Translations under genes and position numbers: made by a program
NCBI GenBank assembly: GCA_003283765.1
Contig: QBVY01000002.1
Location: 1 to 64,000, forward strand
Length of the DNA: 64,000 nucleotides
Source: SAR86 cluster bacterium AG-313-N18
Lineage (GTDB): Bacteria; Pseudomonadota; Gammaproteobacteria; Magnimaribacterales; D2472
Direction: 5' to 3'
The notes under the pieces: generated by a model
Told to the model about the DNA's origin: nothing
The model's database searches: none
The model's input: the letters and a program-made list of their open reading frames with translations, nothing else
In this document: positions 1 to 11,738 of the stretch, one piece after another
Position numbering within the stretch: the first letter of the stretch is position 1
How the letters are laid out: each line of letters begins with the position of its first letter

Positions 1-393
1 ATGAGGGTTGGTGGCAGGCCCCCGGAAGACTTATCAAGACGATCTTTAGCTGAAATAATTGAACCAAGATACGTTGAGCTTTTTGATTTAGTTAAAGCGG
101 AAATTAAACGCAATGGTTTTGAAAATAAAATCCCCGCAGGGATTGTTTTAACAGGCGGAACTTCAAAAATGGAAGGAGCCGTTGCCCTAGCTGAGTCTAT
201 TTTTCAAACTAGTGTAAGACTTGGCATTCCAGAAAAATTTAATGGAATGGAATCAGTCCTTAAAAATCCAATATATGCAACTGGTTTAGGCTTGGTAGGT
301 TTTGGTTTTGACCAAATTAAGCAAGGTTATACCTTAGAAAATAATAAAAGCTTTTTTGATAAAGCCTTTGGCTTCTTAAAAAATAATTATTGA
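1..393 (+). CDS. ftsA: Cell division protein FtsA, C-terminal part (5' end outside window)
   Basis: RRSLAEIIEPRYVELFDLV...AGIVLTGGTSKMEG...ATGLGLVGFG plus a C-terminal amphipathic helix (FFDKAFGFLKNNY) typical of FtsA. Confidence 0.88.
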   Translation: MRVGGRPPEDLSRRSLAEIIEPRYVELFDLVKAEIKRNGFENKIPAGIVLTGGTSKMEGAVALAESIFQTSVRLGIPEKFNGMESVLKNPIYATGLGLVGFGFDQIKQGYTLENNKSFFDKAFGFLKNNY

Positions 394-418
394 TTGCTAG
401 ATGTATTTGGCATAGAAT
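390..418 (+). promoter_or_regulatory. Putative sigma70 promoter for rpsF operon (TTGATT - 17 bp - TAGAAT), overlapping ftsA stop
   Basis: TTGATT at 390-395 and TAGAAT at 413-418 with 17 bp spacer. Confidence 0.45.
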
Positions 419-429
419 TCACGCTCCTT

Positions 430-452
430 GATTTTTTGATGTTCAAAAAATC
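430..452 (+). repeat. Perfect 10-bp inverted repeat GATTTTTTGA-TGT-TCAAAAAATC in rpsF leader
   Basis: Read directly; arms 430-439 and 443-452. Confidence 0.8.
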
Positions 453-473
453 TATTAACCCATAAGGAAAAAT

Positions 474-908
474 ATGAACAATTACGAATTAACTTTAATA
501 CTCAACCCTGATTTGTCTACAAAGTTTGATGATTTTCAGGCTAAGTTTGAAAAGACTCTTACCGATATAAATTATAAAATTAATAAGCTTGAGAACATTG
601 GTCGCAGGCAACTTGCTTACAGCATTTTAAATCACAATAAAGGACACTATGCTATTTTACAGATAGAGGGCCCAGCCGAGGCTGCTTTGGAGCTTGAGTC
701 TAAACTAAAATACGATACATCTGTAATACGCCACCTTTTAATTAAAGTTGATTCACCTTCTCTTGAGGACTCATTGCTGCTTATAGAATCAAGAGAGGCA
801 AAAAAAGCTCCTCAAGAAGAAAGCCAAGAAAAGCCAAAAACTTCTCCAACAGAATCAAATACTGCTTCTGAGTCTACTGCTAAAGAAGAATCAAAGGAAG
901 GTGAATAA
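474..908 (+). CDS. rpsF: 30S ribosomal protein S6 with long acidic/low-complexity C-terminal tail
   Basis: [14 protein letters not shown]...[13 protein letters not shown]...[11 protein letters not shown]6 signature, upstream of rpsR. Confidence 0.93.
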   Translation: MNNYELTLILNPDLSTKFDDFQAKFEKTLTDINYKINKLENIGRRQLAYSILNHNKGHYAILQIEGPAEAALELESKLKYDTSVIRHLLIKVDSPSLEDSLLLIESREAKKAPQEESQEKPKTSPTESNTASESTAKEESKEGE

Positions 909-1099
909 TGACTCAATCTAATAACAAAAATTTTAATTATAAGAATGTTGATCTTTTGAAAAGGTATATTACTGAGACAGGAAAAATCATACCTGCTAGA
1001 GTTTCAAATATTAGTGCTTCGGAGCAAAGAAAATTAACAAAAGCAATAAAGATTGCTCGATTTTTAGCTCTTCTCCCCTATACAGACTCCCATAGATAA
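908..1099 (+). CDS. rpsR: 30S ribosomal protein S18 (short N-terminus)
   Basis: [44 protein letters not shown]. Confidence 0.92.
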   Translation: MTQSNNKNFNYKNVDLLKRYITETGKIIPARVSNISASEQRKLTKAIKIARFLALLPYTDSHR

Positions 1100-1102
1100 A
1101 TT

Positions 1103-1549
1103 ATGAAAATTATACTTTTAGATAAAATCCAAAAATTAGGTGAAATTGGAGACGTTGTTGAGGTTAGCTCAGGATATGCCAGAAATTTTCTTATTCCAAA
1201 GAAGAAAGCCATGTTTGCTTCTGAAGAAAACCTTAAGTATGTCGAAAGCAAAAAAGCAGAACTAGCTGCAGCTTCAGCAGACGAAATGGCAAATGCTCAA
1301 GGTAAAGCTGAAGCAATTTCTGGGGCCAAGGTTGAGATTAAAGTTCAAGTTACAGAGGAAGGTGCTTTGTACGGTTCAGTAGGGACTAGAGAAATCTCTG
1401 ATGCATTTACTGAAATTGACCATATTGTAGATAAAAGTGTTATTCAATTACCTGATGGTCCTTTAAAAGAGCTCGGAGATTATTCAATTACTTTATTGTT
1501 CCACCCTGAAGTTTCATGTGTTGTTGAGGTATCTGTTCAGCCAGAGTAG
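1103..1549 (+). CDS. rplI: 50S ribosomal protein L9
   Basis: MKIILLDKIQKLGEIGDVVEVSSGYARNFLIPKKKA. Confidence 0.95.
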   Translation: MKIILLDKIQKLGEIGDVVEVSSGYARNFLIPKKKAMFASEENLKYVESKKAELAAASADEMANAQGKAEAISGAKVEIKVQVTEEGALYGSVGTREISDAFTEIDHIVDKSVIQLPDGPLKELGDYSITLLFHPEVSCVVEVSVQPE

Positions 1550-1562
1550 TTGTTATCTTAAT

Positions 1563-1584
1563 AATATGATGTAAGAATCATATT
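1563..1584 (+). repeat. Perfect 8-bp inverted repeat AATATGAT-GTAAGA-ATCATATT one base upstream of the dnaB ATG
   Basis: Arms 1563-1570 and 1577-1584; ATG at 1586. Confidence 0.8.
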
Positions 1585-1585
1585 T

Positions 1586-2957
1586 ATGTCCAGCAAATCC
1601 ATAGAAAATACAGAGCAAGTAAGAGAGCTTGAAAGAGCTATCTTAGGCGGCCTAATGCTTGAAACTGAAAGATATGATGCTGTAAGCGAAATTATTGAAT
1701 TCACTGATTTTGAGGGTCAAGATCATCAAAATATTTTTCAGTCAATGGGTGAGCTTGTTAATTCTAATAAACCCCTAGACCCCCTAACGGTTTCAGATCG
1801 TTTGGACAGTAAAAATCTCTTAACAAGAGCAGGTGGTAAGAATTATTTAATTGATTTAGCTTCTACTAGTCCTTCTGCAGCGAATTTAGAAGCTTATGCT
1901 GGCATGGTCAGGCAAAAGTCTATTTCAAGAAGGTTGATGAAAATCAACTCTGAAATTTCTGAGCTTATTGTCAACCCTCAAGGCAAAGATGCAGCTGAAC
2001 TACTTGATGAGGCTGAAACAAAAATTTTCTCACTAAATGACGAAGCTAGCAGAACATCGACCAATATCCAGAAATTAGATGAGCTCATTCCTCAATCAAT
2101 TGAGAGGATGAATGAAATTGCAAAAAATGGATCATCTCTGCTTGGAGCTTCTACAGGGTACAAGGACCTAGATACTAAGTTACAGGGGTTGCAAGACGGA
2201 GACTTAATAATTGTTGCTGCTAGACCAAGCATGGGTAAGACTGCATTGAGTATGAATATTGTTGAGAACTTTGTTCTGAACAAAGATATTCCTGGTGGCG
2301 TCCTTGTTTTTAGCCTTGAAATGCCAGCTGAATCATTAACTACGAGATTATTAGCAAGTAACGCTAAAATTGATCAACAAAAAGTTAGATCAGCATCGAT
2401 GAATCAAGCCGATCTCAAAAAAGTTTATGGAGTCATCTTCAAAATTAAAAGATTTACCTCTTTACATCGACGATAGTTCAATGCTCTCACCGATGGAGTT
2501 ACGAGCAAGAGCCCGTCGCATTGCTAGACAGGAATCTAATGGGCTATCTTTGATTGTTGTGGATTATCTTCAGTTAATGCAACTGCCTGCTTCTCAAGAA
2601 AATAGAGTAAATCAAATTTCTGAAATTTCTAGATCTTTAAAAATGCTTGCAAAAGAACTTAACGTTCCTGTAGTTGCATTATCACAGTTAAATCGAGCTG
2701 TAGAACAAAGACCTAACAAACGACCAATTATGGCCGATTTAAGAGATTCAGGCGCGATTGAACAGGACGCAGATGTAATCTTATTTATCTACAGAGACGA
2801 GGTCTATAATGAAGATTCTGAAGAAGGAAACAAGGCAGAAATTATTATTGGCAAACAAAGAAATGGACCGATCGGCAAAGTGAACCTCACTTTTCTTAAA
2901 GAATATACAAGGTTTGAAGATTTCGCTGTTGATAGCTATTACGACTCTATCCAATGA
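1586..2957 (+). CDS. dnaB: Replicative DNA helicase DnaB, reading frame interrupted near the A6 run at 2417-2422 (ORFs 1586..2476 and 2427..2957)
   Basis: Walker A ARPSMGKTALSMNI in first ORF; LYIDDSSMLSPMELRARARRIAR...VVDYLQLM...ALSQLNRAVEQR in second ORF; +1 shift at the A6 run gives continuous ADLKKFMESSSKLKDLPLYIDDSS. Confidence 0.9.
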
Positions 2958-4003
2958 TTGAACCAAATTCCGAGCTTGTAATCGATTATGAGCTTGTTAG
3001 AAATAATATCCACGTAATTAAAAGCAACCTACCTTCTAATTGCAAAATTATGGGCATTATAAAAAGTAATGCATATGGACATGATCTTGATAAGGCTGCT
3101 CAGGCATTAGATGATGCAATAGACGGATATGGCGTAGTCAGACTGGAAGAGGCGCTTAGGATAAGAGAAAAATCCGTTAAACCAATTTTAGCTATGCAAG
3201 GCGTATATTCATCAGATGCTTATGATGCCTTAAAGCAAAATAACATTTGGTCTGTTGTGCATTCAATCTCACAATTACCCTTGGCAAAGAAATACCAAGA
3301 TGATTTGCTGTTTTGGATCAAATTAAATACTGGAATGAATAGACTTGGCATTGTGTTAAATGAGCTCGATCAATTTCAGTCACTTTTAAAGGATTCAAAT
3401 GTTTTAATGACGCATTTAGCTTGCGCTGATAACCCAGAGGATGAGTTGAATGATGCTCAATTAAAAAATTTTGATCATGCGTGGAATAAAGTTGCAAATA
3501 AAATGCAGAGAAGCGTCTTGAATTCTGCTGGAGTATTTAATTTTCCAGATCAAGCTTATGACTGGGTTAGACCAGGTATTGCCATGTATGGAGGAATTGC
3601 CTTTCCTGGTTTAAAAACCTCTATGACATTTAGAAGTCAAATCATCTCAATTCAATCCTTAAATAAAAATGAAAGAATTGGATATGGCGGAAGGGTAAAG
3701 ACAGACAAACCATCTAAGATTGCTATTGTTTATTGCGGTTATGCAGATGGCTTCCCCCAAACAGTAATAGATGGAACCTCTGTAATGGTGAACAGCCATA
3801 AATCTAAAATTATTGGAAGAGTAAGCATGGATCTCATATCAATTGATGTAACGGAAATCCCCGATTGTAAAATTGGAGACTGGTGCGAATTATGGTCTCC
3901 TGAATTGTCTATCTTGGAAAATACGAAAAAGAATGGTTTGCTTTCTTATGAACTTATGACCAAAATGAATCAACGAGTAAAACGACACTATTTAAACATA
4001 TGA
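2954..4003 (+). CDS. alr: Alanine racemase
   Basis: IMGIIKSNAYGHDL PLP-lysine motif, GRVSMDLISIDVT; follows dnaB as in E. coli. Confidence 0.92.
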   Translation: MIEPNSELVIDYELVRNNIHVIKSNLPSNCKIMGIIKSNAYGHDLDKAAQALDDAIDGYGVVRLEEALRIREKSVKPILAMQGVYSSDAYDALKQNNIWSVVHSISQLPLAKKYQDDLLFWIKLNTGMNRLGIVLNELDQFQSLLKDSNVLMTHLACADNPEDELNDAQLKNFDHAWNKVANKMQRSVLNSAGVFNFPDQAYDWVRPGIAMYGGIAFPGLKTSMTFRSQIISIQSLNKNERIGYGGRVKTDKPSKIAIVYCGYADGFPQTVIDGTSVMVNSHKSKIIGRVSMDLISIDVTEIPDCKIGDWCELWSPELSILENTKKNGLLSYELMTKMNQRVKRHYLNI

Positions 4004-5079
4004 AAATTGATTATTTAAAAAACAACCCTAGAGAAATTCAATTGGAGGAAGATCTCCCTCCATACATGACTGAAGGTGTTGCTGACGACATTGCAGAAAT
4101 TTTCAATACTCCTTTATCAGGAGCATATAACTGGGATTACACTGTTCAAGATAATAGAATCAAAAAACTTTACGAATTAGGAAAAGAGCTTAATTGGAAT
4201 GTTGAGGTTGATGTTGACTGGTCAAGACCCTTTGAGCCAATGATTGAGCCAACTCCAATATTTTGGGATGATTATGCGCCCTATCAAAAATTTTCTGATG
4301 ACAAAAAAGTAGAATTTTTAAACCATCGAATTGCTTGGAGTCAGAGTCAATTTCTTCATGGAGAGCAAGGGGCTCTCTTGGTTGCTTCTCAACTTACATC
4401 TTGTGCCCCAACTTATAATGCAAAACTCTATGCAGCTTCTCAGACCTTTGATGAAGCCAGGCATGTGGAAGCTTTTAATAAGTATATTCAAACAAGAACA
4501 AAGCTCATGTACCCAATCGGCAATGCTTTAAAATCAATTCTAGATAAAATTCTCACTGATCCAAGATGGGATCTTAAGTTCATTGGCATGCAGATTATTA
4601 TTGAGGGATTAGCTCTAGCTGCTTTTCAAACCTCTAGGGAGCTTACCAAGGATCCAGTTTTACGAGATATGCTTGGCTTGATAATTCGAGATGAGGCTAG
4701 GCACGTTACCTTTGGGATAAATTATTTAGAGGAGTTTGTTGAAACTCTATCTGAAGATGAAAAAGAAGATCGTGCACAATTTGCCTATGAGGCATGTTGG
4801 CTAAGCAGAGAGAGACTTGTTTCAATGGATGTGTTTGAACATTTTGGCTGGGATGCTGAGGATGCAAGACAATTTCAATTAAGCTCTGATATTACTAAGC
4901 ATTTTCAAAAACTGCTTTTCCAAAGAGTCATGCCAAACTTAAGAAGAATTGGCCTCTTAAGAGATTCTGTTAAAGGTAAATTTGAAGATCTAGGTATTCT
5001 AGAATACGCTGAAGCCAAAAGTGATGCTGAAATTGATTGGGCTGATTTATCAAGACCTTTATTTGAAGAATCTGCTTAA
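4000..5079 (+). CDS. Ferritin-like/carboxylate-bridged di-iron protein, function unknown
   Basis: Two ExxH motifs (FDEARHVEAF and RDEARHVTFG), each preceded by a helix with a Glu (HGEQGALL, IIEGLALAAF). Confidence 0.7.
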   Translation: MKIDYLKNNPREIQLEEDLPPYMTEGVADDIAEIFNTPLSGAYNWDYTVQDNRIKKLYELGKELNWNVEVDVDWSRPFEPMIEPTPIFWDDYAPYQKFSDDKKVEFLNHRIAWSQSQFLHGEQGALLVASQLTSCAPTYNAKLYAASQTFDEARHVEAFNKYIQTRTKLMYPIGNALKSILDKILTDPRWDLKFIGMQIIIEGLALAAFQTSRELTKDPVLRDMLGLIIRDEARHVTFGINYLEEFVETLSEDEKEDRAQFAYEACWLSRERLVSMDVFEHFGWDAEDARQFQLSSDITKHFQKLLFQRVMPNLRRIGLLRDSVKGKFEDLGILEYAEAKSDAEIDWADLSRPLFEESA

Positions 5080-5133
5080 CTTAGTTTTTATTAGGACTAG
5101 AATCTGATATTCTGTATTCCCATCATAACTTAA

Positions 5134-7603
<2,470 letters not shown>

Positions 7604-7604
<1 letters not shown>

Positions 7605-8893
7605 TGTCAATCATTAATTCTATTCAGGCAATTCAAATAATAGATTCTCGAGGAACTCCAACAGTTTCCTGTAAGGTAATTCTAAATAATGGTATTTATG
7701 CGACATCAATGGTTCCTAGTGGAGCTTCCACTGGGTCTAGAGAGGCTTTAGAGTTAAGAGATGGTGATTCAACTTATATGGGAAAAGGAGTCAGTAAAGC
7801 TATAGCAAATATTCATGAAATTATAGCCCCCGCATTGGTTGGTATGGATGTTACCAATCAGCAAGATATTGATGAAAAAATGCTTGCTTTAGATGGCACT
7901 TCATCTAAAGAAAAACTTGGTGCTAATGCTATATTAGGTGTGTCATTAGCAGTCTTGGATGCTGGGTCACAAACATCGGGGTTACCGCTATATCAATACA
8001 TAAATCAAGTTTTTTCTGATATCAACGGCAAAAAACCAATGATGCAAATGCCGATTCCAATGTTAAATATTATCAATGGCGGCGAGCATGCTGATAATAA
8101 TATTGATATTCAGGAGTTTATGATAATGCCAGTTGGAGCTAATAATTTCTCTCAGGCAATGCAATGGGCAACAGAAATTTACTCTGATCTTAAGAATATT
8201 TTAAATGTTAAGGGTTTAAGCACTAGTGTGGGAGATGAGGGAGGTTTTGCCCCGAACCTTCAATCAAATCAAGAGGCGATTGAACTTATTATTCAGGCTA
8301 TTAGAAATAATAATCTTGCTGAGGGCAAAGATGTTGGAATTGCTTTGGATTGTGCTGCTTCGGAATTTTATAACAACGGTATGTACAACCTTCGAGGAGA
8401 GTCCACAAAGTTAAACTCCAGTGAATTCACCAACTATCTTGCCGACCTGACAAGTCAATACCCTATATTTTCTATTGAAGATGGAATGGATGAAAGTGAT
8501 TTTGAAGGGTGGAGAAACCTCACCAAAGCTTTAGGGAGTAACTGTCAATTAGTTGGAGATGACCTTTTTGTTACCAATGAAGTTGAACTGCAAAGAGGGA
8601 TCAATGATTCTTTAGCAAACTCTATCCTGATCAAATTTAATCAAATTGGAACTATCACAGAAACTATGAAAACTATCAATTTAGCTAACAAGCATGGATT
8701 TAAATCCATTATTTCTCACAGATCAGGTGAAACAGAGGATAGTACAATAGCGGATCTTTGTGTGGGCTTGGGCACAGGTCAAATTAAAACAGGAGCACCT
8801 TGCAGATCTGACAGGGTGGCAAAATATAATAGATTGCTTTGGATTGAAGCTGAGCAATCTGATCTACCTTTTGCCAAACATGTTATTGGTTAA
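7604..8893 (+). CDS. eno: Enolase
   Basis: [13 protein letters not shown]...[11 protein letters not shown]...[15 protein letters not shown]. Confidence 0.97.
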
Positions 8894-9182
8894 ATTATTA
8901 AATTTACTAGTCTTTTCTTTGATAATCGGTGGTTTATATAATCTTTTTTTTGGCATTGATAGTACAAGAACTTTTTTAGAGCTTCAGAATGAAAATCAAG
9001 AGCTTCAATTAAAAAATAAAACTCTCGCAAAAGAAAATAATTTGTTAGAGACAGGTATTAAGAGTAAACAAAAAAATGATGCTCATGCAGAAAAGTTTGC
9101 ACGAGAAGAATTAAATTTAATTTATGAAGATGAGCATTTTCTTAAATTCAAGGAGAATAAACCCAATGAACCCCAGCGGTAA
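8880..9182 (+). CDS. ftsB: Cell division protein FtsB (likely ATG start at 8880, inside the 8760 ORF)
   Basis: Short N-terminal TM followed by coiled coil; between eno and ispD as in gammaproteobacteria. Confidence 0.75.
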   Translation: MLLVKLLNLLVFSLIIGGLYNLFFGIDSTRTFLELQNENQELQLKNKTLAKENNLLETGIKSKQKNDAHAEKFAREELNLIYEDEHFLKFKENKPNEPQR

Positions 9183-10317
9183 TATTGCAGTTATTATTCC
9201 GGCTGCAGGCGATAGCAGTCGTTTTGGAGGTTCAATGCCTAAGCAATTTTCTAATCTGGGTGATGAAACAGTGCTCGAAAAATCTGTTAATTTATTTTTA
9301 GGTATATCAAGCATTAAAGAAATTGTAATTGCTGTTAATCCAAATGAAGATTTAGTTAAATCTCAATCTTTCTATCAAGACCCAAGAATAAAGATTATTG
9401 GAGGGGGGAACACAAGAAGTGAATCAGTATTTAATGCAATGGCAGTGGTTGATGAAAGTATAGAGATTGTGGCAATTCATGATGCTGCTAGGCCTTGGTT
9501 AAAAAAAATGCATTTTGAGGATTTATTATCTTATCTTGCCAGTGATCAATCTATTGAAGGAGTATTTCCTGTTATATCAGCAACTGATTCACTGCGAATG
9601 AAGCAGGGCGAGGATATTATTCCTGTCGATCGAGAAAATTTTTTGCATGTGCAAACACCTCAAATTTTTTATTATGACTCTCTAAAATTAGCTCTTGATA
9701 AGTTGCAGCAGGAAGGACTTCACATGAGTGATGAGTCTCAAGCGATGGAACGTGCAGGATTTAAGGTTTTAGCAGCACCTGGAGACAAGTCTAATATCAA
9801 AATTACATATGCCAATGATTTAACTCATCATATTAGAAGAGATATTCGAATTGGAAGGGGGATAGATTTTCATCAATTTCAGCCAGGCAATGGCCTAACT
9901 TTAGGTAACGTTTTTATAGACTGCAAACTTTCCATTGTGGCCCATTCAGATGGAGACATAATATTGCATGCCATATCCGATGCTTTGCTTGGTGCGGCAG
10001 GTTTAAGAGATATCGGTTACTACTTTCCTGATACTGATCCAAACAATAAAAACTTGAGCAGTTTAAAAATTATTGAAAAGACTTTAGATTTATTGAAAGA
10101 TAATAGTTTGCTTCCAAATAATATTGATTTTGTTGTTGTTTGTGAACAGCCAAAAATTGCACCTTATGCAAATCATTTAAAGCAGTCTCTTTCAGCAATT
10201 TTAGATATTGAGGAAAGTTTCATTGGAGTGAAGGCAACTACTTCAGAAAAGATGGGAGTGATTGGTAATGGCAATGGAATTGCAGTCTACGCTATAGCTT
10301 CCTTAAGGGATCTCTAA
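9166..10317 (+). CDS. ispDF: Bifunctional IspD-IspF fusion (likely start 9166)
   Basis: N-term IspD (VIIPAAGDSSRFGGSMPKQF...IHDAARPW) and C-term IspF (RIGRGIDFHQFQPGN...AHSDGDIILHAISDALLGAAGLRDIGYYFPDTDP) in one uninterrupted ORF. Confidence 0.93.
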   Translation: MNPSGNIAVIIPAAGDSSRFGGSMPKQFSNLGDETVLEKSVNLFLGISSIKEIVIAVNPNEDLVKSQSFYQDPRIKIIGGGNTRSESVFNAMAVVDESIEIVAIHDAARPWLKKMHFEDLLSYLASDQSIEGVFPVISATDSLRMKQGEDIIPVDRENFLHVQTPQIFYYDSLKLALDKLQQEGLHMSDESQAMERAGFKVLAAPGDKSNIKITYANDLTHHIRRDIRIGRGIDFHQFQPGNGLTLGNVFIDCKLSIVAHSDGDIILHAISDALLGAAGLRDIGYYFPDTDPNNKNLSSLKIIEKTLDLLKDNSLLPNNIDFVVVCEQPKIAPYANHLKQSLSAILDIEESFIGVKATTSEKMGVIGNGNGIAVYAIASLRDL

Positions 10318-11066
10318 TGAATATTTTATTAACGAATGATGATGGCTATAAGGCATCTGGCATCAATCAATTATTTAAATCTTTAAGCACCGAACACAAA
10401 GTTTTTTTAATTGCGCCTAGAGAAAATTGTAGTGGGATGAGCGCAGCAATAAGTTTGCGTAAAGAAATCAAAGTTGAAGAAATTTCAAAAAATATTTTTT
10501 CAGTTTCTGGCACTCCTGCAGATTGTTCATATCTTGGTTTATTGTCCGTGATTCCTGAGCCAATCGAAATGATTGTTTCTGGAATTAATCTAGGAGCAAA
10601 TTTAGGAGAAGATATTTTTTACTCGGGCACTGTTGGCGCAGCAATTGCAGGTCGAAGGTTAGATTATGTTCCTGTTGCTTTTTCTGTAGCAGCTTATAAC
10701 CCACAAAATTTATCATATATTGCAGAGCAATCACTCTTGATTACCAATCAAGTTTCAAAACTTCCATCGGATCAAAATTTACTCGTAAATGTAAACTTTC
10801 CTGATCTACCGTCCTCAAAAGTTAAAGGAGTTCGAATAACCATTCTAGGAAAAAGGGGCGTACCAGATATTCCAGATCTAATTAGTGATGAGGGTTCTGT
10901 TAAATTCTATAGTTTTGGACCTTCAGGCAGGCTCTTGCCTAATCAAGTGGAGACTGATATTCAGGCCGTTGAACAAAATTATATTTCTATTTCAATACTT
11001 GATTACAATTTAAGCGCTGATTTAGTTCATTGGGATCTTTATAAAGAGGTATTTAACTGTGAGTAG
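10317..11066 (+). CDS. surE: 5'-nucleotidase SurE
   Basis: MNILLTNDDGYKASGI...VSGINLGANLGEDIFYSGTVGAA. Confidence 0.95.
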   Translation: MNILLTNDDGYKASGINQLFKSLSTEHKVFLIAPRENCSGMSAAISLRKEIKVEEISKNIFSVSGTPADCSYLGLLSVIPEPIEMIVSGINLGANLGEDIFYSGTVGAAIAGRRLDYVPVAFSVAAYNPQNLSYIAEQSLLITNQVSKLPSDQNLLVNVNFPDLPSSKVKGVRITILGKRGVPDIPDLISDEGSVKFYSFGPSGRLLPNQVETDIQAVEQNYISISILDYNLSADLVHWDLYKEVFNCE

Positions 11067-11736
11067 CTCTGGGTTCACATTTACAAGGGTTAAGGATCAA
11101 ATGATTCGGCAATTACTTGATATGGGAATAAAAGATTTTCGAATTCTTGATGCTTTAAGCCAAGTCCCAAGACACATTTTTTTAGATCAAGCGCTGTGGA
11201 GCAGAGCATATGAAAACAGAGCATTAACTATTGGATATAAGCAAACAATTTCTCAACCCTATATCGTTGCACGAATGACGGAGCATTTACTTTCTAATAC
11301 GTCAAAAAGAGGAAAAGTCCTTAATCAGGTTCTTGAGATAGGATCTGGTTGTGGTTATCAATCAGCAGTATTATCTCACTTTGCAAATGACGTATGTGCA
11401 GTAGAAAGGATCAAACCTTTGGTTTCAAAATCACGCGAAAATTTACGCGAGTTAAAAATCAGAAATGTTATTGTTAAACATGCAGATGGATTTAATGGTT
11501 GGGAAGAAGACTTAAAATTTGATGGAATAATTTGTGCAGCGGCTCCAAGACAATACCCAGAAGAGTTGCTTGATTTATTGGAGATTGGAGGAAAACTTGT
11601 GATCCCTGTTGGCCTTGAAGGAAAACAGAAACTTTACGTTATAACTAAAAAGAGCGAGACTGAAAATGAAGAAATAATCCATGAAGAGGTTGCATTTGTA
11701 CCAATGCTGCCAGGCATTTCTAACGGAGAAGTTTAA
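11059..11736 (+). CDS. pcm: Protein-L-isoaspartate O-methyltransferase
   Basis: VPRHIFLD...QTISQPYIVARMTE...LEIGSGCGYQSAVLSH. Confidence 0.94.
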   Translation: MSSSGFTFTRVKDQMIRQLLDMGIKDFRILDALSQVPRHIFLDQALWSRAYENRALTIGYKQTISQPYIVARMTEHLLSNTSKRGKVLNQVLEIGSGCGYQSAVLSHFANDVCAVERIKPLVSKSRENLRELKIRNVIVKHADGFNGWEEDLKFDGIICAAAPRQYPEELLDLLEIGGKLVIPVGLEGKQKLYVITKKSETENEEIIHEEVAFVPMLPGISNGEV

Positions 11737-11738
11737 GG

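Noticed and set aside
430-452. Interpreting the rpsF-leader inverted repeat as a Rho-independent terminator for ftsA
   Set aside because: The stem is nearly all A/T and no downstream U-tract follows; kept only as an unexplained leader hairpin.
8226-8414. ORF 8226..8414 (+) inside eno in another frame
   Set aside because: Overlaps conserved enolase codons; no independent coding signal.
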